From Psychromarinibacter sp048262455 (GTDB taxonomy: Bacteria; Pseudomonadota; Alphaproteobacteria; Rhodobacterales; Rhodobacteraceae), in contig JBLXFD010000008.1 in NCBI GenBank assembly GCA_048262455.1, positions 73,621 through 137,620 on the forward strand: 64,000 bases of DNA, read 5' to 3'. Every line of letters begins with the position of its first letter. Position 1 is the first letter of the stretch. Below, piece after piece: positions 1 to 8,942 of the stretch. Under the pieces are notes generated by a model. That model had not been told where the DNA came from and did no database searches. It saw only the letters and a program-made list of their open reading frames with translations. A program made the position numbers and the translations under genes.

Positions 1-523
1 TGGCCTCCACCTCCTCGGGGCCGATGCGCTGGTTTTTCATGGCGTCGAACATCTCGACCCCGCCGCCGATCAGCTGCATCAGGTCCTTGTCGGACGAGAT
101 GATCGTCACCCGCCCGCCCGCGTCCCGCGCCTGGCAGGCGAGCGCGGCGATGATGTCGTCGGCCTCGAAGCCCTCCTGCTCCAGGCAGGCGAGGTTGAAG
201 GCGCGGGTGGCCTCGCGGGTCAGCGGGATCTGCGGGCGCAGGTCCTCGGGCATGGCATCGCGGTTGGCCTTGTACAGGTCGTACATCTCGTTGCGGAAGG
301 TGTGGCTGCCCTTGTCGAAGACCACTGCCACGTGGGTCGGCGCGTCGGGGCCGTGGTTGTCCTGCACCATCTTCCAGATCATGTTGACGAAGCCCGAGAC
401 GGCGCCGATCGGCAGCCCGTCGGAGCGCCGGGTCAGCGGCGGCAGCGCGTGGAAGGCGCGGAAGATGAAGGCCGATCCGTCGATCAGGTGCAGGTGGCAA
501 CCCTTGCCGAAGGTGCTGGTCAT
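1..523 (-). CDS. polA: DNA polymerase I, N-terminal part (cut by the window edge)
   Basis: Only the first 174 codons are present. They form the 5'-3' exonuclease (FEN-like) domain that removes RNA primers and damaged strands during replication and repair. Visible acidic metal-binding motifs are DGSAF near residue 15, VVFDKG near 68-72, EADD at 120-123 and SDKD at 144-147, in the order expected for PolA. The ATG at 523 begins MTSTFGKGCHLHLIDGSAF. The polymerase domain must lie beyond base 1. Identification rests on motif order and is firm for the domain. Whether the full gene is intact cannot be seen. Confidence 0.93.
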   Translation of the reverse strand, partial: MTSTFGKGCHLHLIDGSAFIFRAFHALPPLTRRSDGLPIGAVSGFVNMIWKMVQDNHGPDAPTHVAVVFDKGSHTFRNEMYDLYKANRDAMPEDLRPQIPLTREATRAFNLACLEQEGFEADDIIAALACQARDAGGRVTIISSDKDLMQLIGGGVEMFDAMKNQRIGPEEVEA

Positions 524-627
524 GCGAGGCTCCGCGCGCGGTCAATGGTGCCCGCTTATCTGCCACAGTCCCCGCGTAGCCGCCACCCGTGGCCGCCAAT
601 CCCTGACGCCGGAGCGCGCCACGGAAT

Positions 628-654
628 GCGCCGGCCGCGGCGAGCGGCCGGCGC
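628..654. terminator. Perfect GC hairpin between polA and the gene at 671
   Basis: Eleven-base arms GCGCCGGCCGC and GCGGCCGGCGC enclose the loop GGCGA. The hairpin lies 17 bases past the stop of the minus-strand gene at 671-1315 and about 105 bases ahead of polA. No clear U tract follows, so terminator function is inferred from position and stem strength only. Confidence 0.5.
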
Positions 655-670
655 GCTGCCTTGTCTGATG

Positions 671-1315
671 TCAGCGCAGGTCGACCTCGACGCCGATGCC
701 GTCGTGTCCCGCGCCCGCGCTGATGCCGTCGTCGGTGCTGACATCGGCAAGACGTCCCGAGGCCTCGCCGCCGGTGTTCACGTCGACCAGCGGGTTCTTC
801 CCGCCCACCCGCAGGCGCAGCCCGTCCCGGGTGGAAACGTCGGCCAGCCGGCCCGCGGCTGGCCCCCGCGTATTGACGTCAACGAGAGGCGTGCCATTGC
901 CGAGAAGCCGCACGCGCAGCCCCTTGCCGGTGACGGGGCCGTGGCGGACCGCCCGCAGCCAGACCTGCCGGCCGCCGCGCATGACCGCCACCCGCAGCTG
1001 TCCGCCCGTGGTACTGGCCGCGACGATCCGTTCTCCCGTGGCATTGCCCCGCACGTCCACGGCGATGATGGGCGTCGGGCGGGGGGACCGGTCCGGTTTC
1101 CTTTCCTCGGTCGCGGCGACCGGGACGGGTGGCACGGGAACCGGCTCTCGCCGGACGCCGAGGCTGCAGGTGGCGAAGGCCTCGGCCCGCACCGCCCCCT
1201 GCCCAAGTTCGAGAACCATCGCGCAGTCCTGCTCCGACAACCCTTCGGATTGGGCGGGCATCGCCATTCCCACGGCGGCAAGTACACCCAGCGATTTCAG
1301 GATAAAGCGTGTCAT
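671..1315 (-). CDS. Secreted protein with tandem VDVNT/GRLADVST repeats, function unknown
   Basis: A protein of 214 residues. I chose the ATG at 1315 (MTRFILKSLG) because GGGAG sits eight bases upstream and a signal peptide ending near MPAQSEG follows directly; a longer frame starting at 1378 would add 21 residues before the signal. Two cysteines follow in the mature N-terminus (DCAMVLE, ATCSLG), then a proline-rich linker. The C-terminal half contains two clear copies of LVDVNT.G..A.GRLADVST.DG about 35 residues apart and a weaker third copy earlier (VDVRGNATGERIVAAST). It is probably periplasmic or surface-exposed. I do not recognise a family. Confidence 0.7.
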   Translation of the reverse strand: MTRFILKSLGVLAAVGMAMPAQSEGLSEQDCAMVLELGQGAVRAEAFATCSLGVRREPVPVPPVPVAATEERKPDRSPRPTPIIAVDVRGNATGERIVAASTTGGQLRVAVMRGGRQVWLRAVRHGPVTGKGLRVRLLGNGTPLVDVNTRGPAAGRLADVSTRDGLRLRVGGKNPLVDVNTGGEASGRLADVSTDDGISAGAGHDGIGVEVDLR

Positions 1316-1419
1316 CGTAAACTCCCACAGGAGCCCCCACACCTGATTAACACACGAAGCAGGCCTCGGTTTGATCATTCAGGGTAAACAGTCTTTTTCC
1401 TTGGTTAACGCGCCGCCTC

Positions 1420-2574
1420 TCACGCCCGCTCCAGCACCTCCACCGACAGGATCGTAGGCAGGTGCCGGGTGATCTCCTCCCAGTGGTCCCCGTCGTCGAA
1501 ACTGGCGAAGACAGAGCCAGAGTTGGTGCCGAAGTAAACCCCCGCCGGATCGCGGGTGTCGCCCGCCATCGCCTGCCGCAGCACGGTGAAGAAACAGCCC
1601 TCCTGCGGCAGCCCCTCGCGCATCCCCTGCCAACTTTCGCCCCCGTCCCGGCTGCGCCAGACCGCCGCCGCGGCGTCGGGCGGGAAGCGGCCGGCCATGT
1701 CGCCATTCAGCGGCAGGGTCCAGATCGTCTGCGGGTCGCGCGGGTGCACCCGGATGGGAAAGCCGAAGGTCGAGGGCAGCCCCTCCGTCACGTCGTCCCA
1801 GCTGCGCCCGCCGTCGGAAGACCGCCAGACCCCGTGGTGGTTCTGCTGGTACAGCAGATCCCCCTCTCCCCCGGCCCGCATCATGTTGTGCACGCAGTGC
1901 CCCACCTCTCCCCCGGAGGGGCCGGCGGGGTGCGAATGGCCTTCGCAGGCGCCGGCGTTCGACAGCCGGTTGCGCCGTTCCCAGCTGGCACCGCCATCCT
2001 CGGTGGCAAAGACCCCGGCGGCGGAAATGCCGACCCACATCTTCGCGGGGTCCACAGGATGCGGCACGATGGTGTGCAGCACCAGCCCCGCCGCCCCGGG
2101 GTTCCAGTCCTTGGCAGAGGGATGGTCCGTCAGCCCCTGCACCCGGGACCAGCTGCGCCCGCCGTCGCGGCTGGCCAGCAGCCCCGCGGGCTTGGTACCG
2201 GCGTAAAGCGTGCCGTGGGCGTGGCTCAGGCTCCAGACCTGAGTGAACTCGGTCCCGAAGGGCAAGGGCGCGTCGGTCCAGCCGAGGGTCCGGGCGAAAT
2301 CGGGCTGGTCGGCGGCCCAGTCGTCCATCTGCCCGCGCGTCAGGCGGCAGACCTCCCAGCTTTCGCCGCCGTCTTCGGACCGCCAGACTCCGGCGCCAAG
2401 GAAGTCTCCCCCGCCACCGGCCCAGATCGTGCCGCTGACGGGGTCGCCCACCACGTGGTTGATGCACCAGCCGTTGCAGTAGGGGCCGCGCGCCGTCCAC
2501 CCGCCGCCGGGCGTGCCGGAGACGAGGAAGGCGCCCTTGGTCGTTCCCAGAAGGACGGTAATATCAGAGGACAT
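1420..2574 (-). CDS. BNR/Asp-box repeat beta-propeller protein (sialidase- or YCF48-like)
   Basis: A protein of 384 residues with no obvious signal peptide. At least six Asp-box motifs are visible, including SEDGGESW, SRDGGRSW, TEDGGASW, SSDGGRSW, SRDGGESW and SFDDGDHW. They are spaced as in a multi-bladed beta-propeller. Proteins of this type are usually annotated as exo-alpha-sialidase or WD40/YVTN/BNR-like. Asp boxes are structural, so an enzymatic role does not follow from them. The neighbouring Lrp-domain gene lies about 70 bases upstream on the same strand. Confidence 0.8.
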   Translation of the reverse strand: MSSDITVLLGTTKGAFLVSGTPGGGWTARGPYCNGWCINHVVGDPVSGTIWAGGGGDFLGAGVWRSEDGGESWEVCRLTRGQMDDWAADQPDFARTLGWTDAPLPFGTEFTQVWSLSHAHGTLYAGTKPAGLLASRDGGRSWSRVQGLTDHPSAKDWNPGAAGLVLHTIVPHPVDPAKMWVGISAAGVFATEDGGASWERRNRLSNAGACEGHSHPAGPSGGEVGHCVHNMMRAGGEGDLLYQQNHHGVWRSSDGGRSWDDVTEGLPSTFGFPIRVHPRDPQTIWTLPLNGDMAGRFPPDAAAAVWRSRDGGESWQGMREGLPQEGCFFTVLRQAMAGDTRDPAGVYFGTNSGSVFASFDDGDHWEEITRHLPTILSVEVLERA

Positions 2575-2646
2575 GAATGCACCTGTTCAGAGAAAGCCGA
2601 AGGGGAATCGGCCGCATGCTAGCACGGGTGCGGTGCCTGGCAGCGC

Positions 2647-2886
2647 CTAGAACGCCTTGAAGGTCAGCGTGGTCAGCGAGCGTTCTATGCCGGCGATGTC
2701 CAGCAGCTCGTCGTTCAGGTACTTGCCGATGTCGCGGCCAGCGGGAACGTAGATCTTCAGCAGCAGGTCGAAATCGCCGCTGGTGGAATACAGTTCCGAG
2801 TGGATCTCGCGCAGCGCCACCTGCTCGGCCACCTCGTAGGTCTTGCCGGGGCGGCAGCGTAGCTGGACGAAGACGCAGGTGGTCAT
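2647..2886 (-). CDS. Stand-alone Lrp/AsnC effector-binding (RAM) domain protein
   Basis: A protein of 79 residues from the ATG at 2886, which has AAGGGAG placed ideally upstream; a longer frame to 2916 would add ten unsupported residues. The sequence (MTTCVFVQLRCRPGKTYEVA through YSTSGDFDLLLKIYV to GIERSLTTLTFKAF) matches the dimerisation and ligand-binding half of Lrp/AsnC regulators and lacks the helix-turn-helix. Family knowledge suggests it forms oligomers that bind an amino acid or modulate full-length Lrp proteins. The target is unknown. Confidence 0.85.
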   Translation of the reverse strand: MTTCVFVQLRCRPGKTYEVAEQVALREIHSELYSTSGDFDLLLKIYVPAGRDIGKYLNDELLDIAGIERSLTTLTFKAF

Positions 2887-3039
2887 GGCGGGCTCCCTTG
2901 GGCGTTCGCGGCACAATGGCCGCGCCGCCGCGCGGAATCAATGGGGGCGCTTGGAAAGCCCCCGGCCGCCGCCTATAAGCGCCCCGGACACCCGGGCCGG
3001 TCCTTCCGCGGCCCTGCCCGACCAGACGGAGGCGCGGCG

Positions 3040-3627
3040 ATGCGCAAGGCGACGATCACCCGCAAGACGGCGGAAACCGACATTACGGTCGAGATCGACC
3101 TGGACGGCAGCGGAAGCTACGACATGGCGACCGGCGTCGGGTTCTTCGACCACATGCTGGACCAGCTGGCGCGGCACTCGCTGATCGACATGACCGTGCG
3201 CTGCAAGGGCGACCTGCACATCGACGACCACCACAGCGTCGAGGACGTGGGCATCGCGCTGGGCCAGGCGCTGGCCAAGGCGCTGGGCGACAAGCGCGGC
3301 ATCCGCCGCTACGGCGCCTGCCTGCTGCCGATGGACGACGCGCTGGTGCGCGCGGCGCTGGACCTGTCGGGGCGGCCCTACCTGGTGTGGAACGTCATGC
3401 TGCCCACCGCCAGGATCGGCAGCTTCGACACCGAGCTGGTGCGAGAGTTCTTCCAGGCGTTCGCCAGCCACGGCGGCATCACGCTGCACGTCGACGCGCT
3501 GCACGGGTTCAACAGCCACCACATCGCCGAGGCGGCCTTCAAGGCCGTCGCCCGCGCCCTGCGCGAGGCGGTGGAGCCGGACCCCCGCAAGTCCGACGCC
3601 ATCCCCTCCACCAAGGGCGCGCTCTAG
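3040..3627 (+). CDS. hisB: Imidazoleglycerol-phosphate dehydratase
   Basis: Catalyses the sixth step of histidine biosynthesis, converting imidazole glycerol phosphate to imidazole acetol phosphate, in the cytoplasm. The 195-residue length is that of the monofunctional enzyme, without a HisB-N phosphatase domain. Manganese-binding motifs are visible: FFDHML near 36-40, DDHHSVED at 62-69 and SHHIAEAAFK near 159-168. The ATG at 3040 (MRKATITRKT) is preceded by CGGAGGCG; a longer frame from 2941 adds low-quality sequence. hisH follows after three bases, so the two are co-transcribed. Confidence 0.97.
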   Translation: MRKATITRKTAETDITVEIDLDGSGSYDMATGVGFFDHMLDQLARHSLIDMTVRCKGDLHIDDHHSVEDVGIALGQALAKALGDKRGIRRYGACLLPMDDALVRAALDLSGRPYLVWNVMLPTARIGSFDTELVREFFQAFASHGGITLHVDALHGFNSHHIAEAAFKAVARALREAVEPDPRKSDAIPSTKGAL

Positions 3628-3630
3628 CCG

Positions 3631-4269
3631 ATGCTGACGGTTCTGATCGACTACGAGTCCGGCAACCTGCACTCGGCCGAGAAGGCGTTCCAGCGCATGG
3701 CGCGCGAGACCGGCGGCGGCGAGGTGCTGGTCTCGGCCCGGCCCGAGGACGTGGCCCGCGCCGACCGCATCGTGCTGCCCGGCGACGGCGCCTTCCCGGC
3801 CTGCCGCAACGCGCTCTTCGCCCGCGACGGCGTGTTCCGCGCGATGGAAGAGGCGGTGACCGAACGCGGCGTGCCTTTCCTGGGGATCTGCGTGGGCATG
3901 CAGATGCTGGCCACCACCGGCCACGAATACGCGCAGGTTCCGGGGCTGGACTGGATCGGCGGCGACGTGCTGCGCATCGCCCCGTCGGACGACGCGCTGA
4001 AGGTGCCGCACATGGGCTGGAACGACCTGGTGATCGACCACCCCCACCCGGTGCTGGAGGGGCTGGAAACCGGCGATCACGCCTATTTCGTCCACTCCTT
4101 CCACTTCCAGGTGGCGGACCCGGCGCAGCGGCTGGCGCATTGCGACTACGGCGGCGCGGTCACCGCCATCGTCGGGCGCGACAACGTGGTGGGCACCCAG
4201 TTCCACCCCGAGAAAAGCCAGCAGGCCGGGCTGCGGCTGATCGCCAACTTCCTGCGCTGGAAGCCCTAG
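3631..4269 (+). CDS. hisH: Imidazole glycerol phosphate synthase, glutamine amidotransferase subunit
   Basis: A 212-residue class I glutaminase that supplies ammonia to HisF for imidazole-ring closure, which yields imidazole glycerol phosphate and AICAR. The catalytic triad is visible: Cys87 in LGICVGMQML, and His192 and Glu194 in TQFHPEKSQ. It starts three bases after hisB. Its partner hisF lies 2 kb downstream, separated by hisA and two opposite-strand genes, a common alphaproteobacterial arrangement. Confidence 0.97.
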   Translation: MLTVLIDYESGNLHSAEKAFQRMARETGGGEVLVSARPEDVARADRIVLPGDGAFPACRNALFARDGVFRAMEEAVTERGVPFLGICVGMQMLATTGHEYAQVPGLDWIGGDVLRIAPSDDALKVPHMGWNDLVIDHPHPVLEGLETGDHAYFVHSFHFQVADPAQRLAHCDYGGAVTAIVGRDNVVGTQFHPEKSQQAGLRLIANFLRWKP

Positions 4270-4285
4270 GCAGCCCGGCGCGCGG

Positions 4286-4678
4286 TCAGTTCTGGCGCCG
4301 CCAGACCCCGCCCTCGCGGCAGATGCCAAGCACGCAGCCGGAGACCGAAAGCCGGTCGCCTTCCAGCACCAGCTTGGAGCTGTAGGTCTTGTTCCGGTCC
4401 GGCGCGTAGACCTTGCCGCGGTAGACGCCGCCGCCCTTGGCCACCGTGTCCCAGATCAGCTGCCGGCCCACGTTGGGCGACTGGATCTGCTGGCCGGCGG
4501 AGTTGTAGGCGCGGGCCAGGGTGCCGCAGAAGGCGGGGCCGCAGGGGGCCACCTGCACCAGGCCGAAATTGCCGTTATCGTCGGGCGCGGTCAGCCATTG
4601 GCCGGCCAGCGGGTCGGCCGCCGCCGCCCCGGCGCCCAAGGCCAGCGCGAAGGCCAGCGCGGTGATGCGTTTGATCAT
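4286..4678 (-). CDS. DUF2147 periplasmic protein
   Basis: A protein of 130 residues with a signal peptide (MIKRITALAFALALGAGAAAADP). The mature domain begins AGQWLTAPDDNGNFGLVQVAPCGPAFCGTL and contains Cys pairs (CGPAFC; SGCVLGIC) typical of DUF2147 proteins, which adopt a small lipocalin-like fold of unknown function. AGGAGGAACCGAC lies directly before the ATG at 4678, fixing the start. It is convergent with hisH (16 bases apart) and divergent from hisA (137 bases between start codons). Confidence 0.88.
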   Translation of the reverse strand: MIKRITALAFALALGAGAAAADPLAGQWLTAPDDNGNFGLVQVAPCGPAFCGTLARAYNSAGQQIQSPNVGRQLIWDTVAKGGGVYRGKVYAPDRNKTYSSKLVLEGDRLSVSGCVLGICREGGVWRRQN

Positions 4679-4815
4679 GTCGGTTCCTCCTCGCGCCGAA
4701 GCTTCAGCGCCTTGCCGCGCCGGGTGCAAGCGTGACGTGGCGACCGGCGGCGCTTGGCATTCCCGCCCCCCGGTGGCAAACAGCGCCCGACCGCAGACAG
4801 CCCCCGGAGCGCCCC

Positions 4816-5538
4816 ATGATCCTGTTCCCCGCCATCGACCTGAAGGACGGCCAGTGCGTGCGCCTGCTGCGCGGCGACATGGAGGCGGCAACCGTCTTCG
4901 GCGACGATCCGGCGGCGCAGGCGCGGGCCTTCCAGGACGCGGGTTGCGAATGGCTGCACCTGGTAGACCTGAACGGCGCCTTCGCCGGCACCCCGGTCAA
5001 CGCGGCGGCGGTGGAGCGGATCCTCGCGGAGGTCTCGGTCCCGGCGCAGCTGGGCGGCGGCATCCGCGACATGGCCACCATCGAGGCCTGGCTGGACAAG
5101 GGGCTGGCGCGGGTGATCCTTGGCACCGTGGCGGTGGAGAACCCGGACCTGGTGCGCGAGGCCGCGGCGGCCTTTCCCGGCCAGGTGGCCGTGGGCATCG
5201 ACGCGCGGGGCGGCCGGGTCGCCACCAAGGGCTGGGCCGAGGAGACCGAGGTGCGCGTCACCGACCTCGCGCAAAGCTTCGAGGACGCGGGGGTCGCCGC
5301 GATCATCTACACCGACATCGACCGTGACGGCGCCATGCAGGGGCCGAACATCGCCGCCACCGCCGCGCTGGCGCGGGCGGTGAAGATCCCGGTGATCGCG
5401 TCGGGCGGGGTGTCCTCGCTGGACGACCTGATCGCGCTGCGCGACTGCGGCGCGGGGCTGCACGGGGCGATCTCGGGGCGGGCGCTTTATGACGGGGCGC
5501 TGGACCTGGGGGCGGCGCTGAAGGAGCTGCGTGGGTGA
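4816..5538 (+). CDS. hisA: ProFAR isomerase (phosphoribosylformimino-AICAR-P isomerase)
   Basis: A 240-residue (beta-alpha)8 barrel that performs the Amadori rearrangement of ProFAR to PRFAR, the HisF substrate. The acidic pair is Asp8 in FPAIDLKDG and Asp129 in VGIDARGG. The two phosphate-binding motifs are GGGIRD near 80-85 and ASGGVSS near 195-201. Start at the ATG of MILFPAIDLK, four bases after GGAGC. A repeat-rich intergenic region follows before hisF. Confidence 0.96.
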   Translation: MILFPAIDLKDGQCVRLLRGDMEAATVFGDDPAAQARAFQDAGCEWLHLVDLNGAFAGTPVNAAAVERILAEVSVPAQLGGGIRDMATIEAWLDKGLARVILGTVAVENPDLVREAAAAFPGQVAVGIDARGGRVATKGWAEETEVRVTDLAQSFEDAGVAAIIYTDIDRDGAMQGPNIAATAALARAVKIPVIASGGVSSLDDLIALRDCGAGLHGAISGRALYDGALDLGAALKELRG

Positions 5539-5561
5539 GTGGTGTGGGGGTGGCGCCGGGA

Positions 5562-5583
5562 GGCGGGCTGAAGCCCGCCCTAC
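5562..5583 (-). repeat. Single REP-like hairpin (GGCGGGCT-GA-AGCCCGCC)
   Basis: The stem GGCGGGCT/AGCCCGCC is followed by CTAC. Reverse-complemented, it reads GTAG then GGCGGG...CCCGCC, the same element that closes every unit of the 214-bp repeat family elsewhere in this window. Here it stands alone in the opposite orientation just after hisA, where it could also terminate transcription. Confidence 0.7.
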
Positions 5584-5614
5584 CCTGTAGATTGAACGTG
5601 GCTTAATAGCGCTG

Positions 5615-5738
5615 AGGGCAGCGCTGACCCGCGGGGTGGCGCAGTAGCGCCGGTCGCCATTGTCGCGCCATTGGTCCGAGCGACAATGGCGACGGGGGGG
5701 CGGGACGGCGCGGCCCGGTGTTTCACACCGGGCGGCAC
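5615..5738 (+). repeat. Family III GC-rich repeat, copy with an internal 14-bp-stem hairpin
   Basis: Begins AGGGCAGCGC, continues CCCGCGGGGTGGCGCAG and ends in the hairpin GCCCGGTGT-TTC-ACACCGGGC (5713-5733). The same ordered blocks occur inverted at 8836-8920. This copy also has an inserted long hairpin, with arms at 5653-5666 and 5680-5693 (GTCGCCATTGTCGC and its complement) and a 13-base loop. Located between hisA and the DUF302 gene. Confidence 0.65.
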
Positions 5739-5773
5739 GCAACTCAGACGGAAGAGGCGAAACGCCCTTCACC

Positions 5774-6220
5774 TCAGCCCTTCGCGGCCTTCGAGGTCAG
5801 CTTCTCCAGCGCGTCCTCCATCTTCTCGATGTACTCGGCATCGTCATCGCCGCCGACCTCCTCGATCATGTCCTCCGGCTCCTGCCAGGCCAGCCAGACC
5901 TGCCCGTCCTTGTCCTCGTAGGCCAGCACCCGCAGCGGCAGCACCAGCCCCGTCAGCGCGTTGTCCTGCAGGGCGGGCGTGCCAAGCTGCGGGTTGCCGA
6001 AGATCAGCAGCTCCATCGGCCGCAGCTCCATCCCCACCTGCTGGGCGCCGCCGGCGTGGTCGACCCGCGCGAAAACCATCGCCCCCGCGCCCTCGACCGC
6101 CTCGACCAGCCGGTTCATCACCGCCGCGACCGAGCCTTCCGCCTTGCGCTGCTCCACGTCCGCCGCCACCGGGGCGGCCATGGCCACCAGTGCCGCTGCC
6201 GCTGCAATTACCTGTCTCAT
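5774..6220 (-). CDS. DUF302 periplasmic protein
   Basis: A protein of 148 residues with a signal peptide (MRQVIAAAAALVAMAAPVAADV). The DUF302 signature is clear: VMNRLVEAVEGAGAMVFARV, then ELLIFGNPQLGTPALQ and GLVLPLRVLAYED. An acidic, helical tail follows (GGDDDAEYIEKMEDALEKL). DUF302 proteins bind small molecules by an unknown mechanism. The ATG at 6220 has AAGGAGAGACGCG upstream. It is divergent from hisF, with 91 bases between the start codons. Confidence 0.9.
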   Translation of the reverse strand: MRQVIAAAAALVAMAAPVAADVEQRKAEGSVAAVMNRLVEAVEGAGAMVFARVDHAGGAQQVGMELRPMELLIFGNPQLGTPALQDNALTGLVLPLRVLAYEDKDGQVWLAWQEPEDMIEEVGGDDDAEYIEKMEDALEKLTSKAAKG

Positions 6221-6311
6221 CGCGTCTCTCCTTTTATGCCCGGACCCGCGCCACTGGCGCTTTGCCGGAAACCGGAATACTAGGGCGGCACGCAGCAACG
6301 CACAGGGACCC

Positions 6312-7073
6312 ATGCTGAAAACCCGCATCATCCCCTGCCTCGACGTGGCCGACGGCCGCGTGGTCAAGGGCGTCAACTTCGTCGATCTGGTGGACGCCGG
6401 CGACCCGGTCGAGGCCGCGCGCGCCTACGATGCCGCCGGCGCGGACGAGCTGTGCTTCCTCGACATCCAGGCCACCCACGAGAACCGCGGCACCATGTAC
6501 GAGCTGGCCACCCGCACGGCCGAGCATTGCTTCATGCCGCTGACAATCGGCGGCGGGGTCCGCACCCCCGACGACGTGCGCGCGCTGCTGCTGGCGGGGG
6601 CCGACAAGGTCAGCTTCAACTCCGCCGCCGTGGCCGACCCCGACGTGATCGCCCGCGCCGCCGACCGCTTCGGCAGCCAGTGCATCGTCTGCGCCATCGA
6701 CGCCAAGACCGTCGCGCCGGGCCGGTGGGAGATCTTCACCCACGGCGGCCGCCGCCCCACCGGCATTGACGCGGTGGAGTTCGCGGTGACCGTGGCGGGC
6801 AAGGGGGCGGGCGAGATCCTGCTGACCTCGATGGACCGCGACGGCACCCGCGCCGGGTTCAACCTGCCGCTGACTCGGGCCATCTCTGACGCCGTGACGG
6901 TGCCGGTGATCGCCTCGGGCGGGGTCGGCACGCTGGACCACCTGGTGGAGGGCGTGACCGAGGGCGGCGCCAGCGCGGTGCTGGCCGCCTCGATCTTCCA
7001 CTTCGGCGAGTACACCATCGGCGAGGCCAAGGCCCACATGGCCGCCGCCGGCATCCCGGTGCGTCTGACATGA
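6312..7073 (+). CDS. hisF: Imidazole glycerol phosphate synthase, cyclase subunit
   Basis: A 253-residue (beta-alpha)8 barrel that uses HisH-derived ammonia to cleave and cyclise PRFAR. The catalytic aspartates are Asp11 (IIPCLDVADG) and Asp130 (CAIDAKT). The phosphate-binding motifs IGGGVR and ASGGVG are present. The start is MLKTRIIPCL at 6312. The stop overlaps the hisE start in an ATGA arrangement, so the two are translationally coupled. Confidence 0.97.
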   Translation: MLKTRIIPCLDVADGRVVKGVNFVDLVDAGDPVEAARAYDAAGADELCFLDIQATHENRGTMYELATRTAEHCFMPLTIGGGVRTPDDVRALLLAGADKVSFNSAAVADPDVIARAADRFGSQCIVCAIDAKTVAPGRWEIFTHGGRRPTGIDAVEFAVTVAGKGAGEILLTSMDRDGTRAGFNLPLTRAISDAVTVPVIASGGVGTLDHLVEGVTEGGASAVLAASIFHFGEYTIGEAKAHMAAAGIPVRLT

Positions 7074-7384
7074 GCGCGCTGGAGCGGCTGGCCGCCGTCA
7101 TCGAGACCCGGCGCGGCGCCGACCCGGACGGGTCCTGGACCGCGAAGCTTCTGTCCAGGGGGCCCGAGAAATGCGCCGAGAAGTTCGGCGAGGAGGCGGT
7201 GGAGGCCATCATCGCCGCGGTGAAGGACGACCGCGCCGGGCTGACCGGCGAGGCGGCGGACGTGCTGTATCACCTGCTGGTCATGCTGGCGGCGCGGGGC
7301 GTGACGCTGGCAGAGGTGCTGGCGGAGCTGGAGCGGCGCGAAGGCACCTCGGGGATTGCCGAGAAAGCTTCACGCGAACAGTGA
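7070..7384 (+). CDS. hisE: Phosphoribosyl-ATP pyrophosphatase
   Basis: Hydrolyses phosphoribosyl-ATP to phosphoribosyl-AMP, the second step of histidine biosynthesis. The all-alpha MazG-like fold is recognisable from WTAKLLSRGPEKCAEKFGEE, EAVEAIIAAVKDD and EAADVLYHLLVML, with the metal-binding acidic residues in place. At 104 residues it is a normal-length stand-alone HisE. It overlaps hisF by four bases. Confidence 0.96.
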   Translation: MSALERLAAVIETRRGADPDGSWTAKLLSRGPEKCAEKFGEEAVEAIIAAVKDDRAGLTGEAADVLYHLLVMLAARGVTLAEVLAELERREGTSGIAEKASREQ

Positions 7385-7388
7385 GATC

Positions 7389-7416
7389 AGGGCAGCGCCG
7401 GCCCGGGGTGGCGCAG
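7389..7416 (+). repeat. Family III repeat, short copy
   Basis: Reads AGGGCAGCGCCGGCCC then GGGGTGGCGCAG. It matches the first block of the longer copies at 5615-5738 and 8836-8920, differing by loss of a CG. The rest of the element is not recognisable here. Confidence 0.5.
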
Positions 7417-7523
7417 CTTCAGCTTTCCACAGCAGCCCCGCCGCTGTTACCCTAGCGTCATCAGCCGCTTAGCGGGCCGCAAATCCCCAGCCCCCCAAGC
7501 TGCCCCCATCTTTATCCACAGCC

Positions 7524-8756
<1,233 letters not shown>

Positions 8757-8835
8757 GGGGGTTCTCCTTGTCGGGAAAGGTGTGGCACGTCGAACGAGTT
8801 GCGGCAACGCCAAGGAACGCCCTATGAGTAGCGTC

Positions 8836-8920
8836 CCGCCCGGCGTTCACGCCGGGCCGCGCCGACCCGCCCCCCCGGGGCGGCGCGATTGCGCCACCCC
8901 GCGGGCCGGCGCTACCCTAA
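8836..8920 (-). repeat. Family III GC-rich repeat, inverted copy
   Basis: On the minus strand it reads AGGGTAGCGCCGGCCCG, CGGGGTGGCGCA, then a G-rich block, and ends in the hairpin GCCCGGCG-TGAA-CGCCGGGC (8838-8857 as seen on the plus strand). The order of blocks is the same as in the copy after hisA, without that copy's inserted long hairpin. It lies between the nitronate monooxygenase stop and the acyl-CoA dehydrogenase start. Confidence 0.65.
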
Positions 8921-8942
8921 GCTCTCAGCTCATGCCAAAAAC

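Noticed and set aside
2938..4329. Long antisense frame (463 codons) opposite hisB and hisH
   Set aside because: High GC keeps shadow frames open. The product is Arg/Gly/Ala/His-rich with no recognisable domain, and the opposite strand encodes two clear enzymes.
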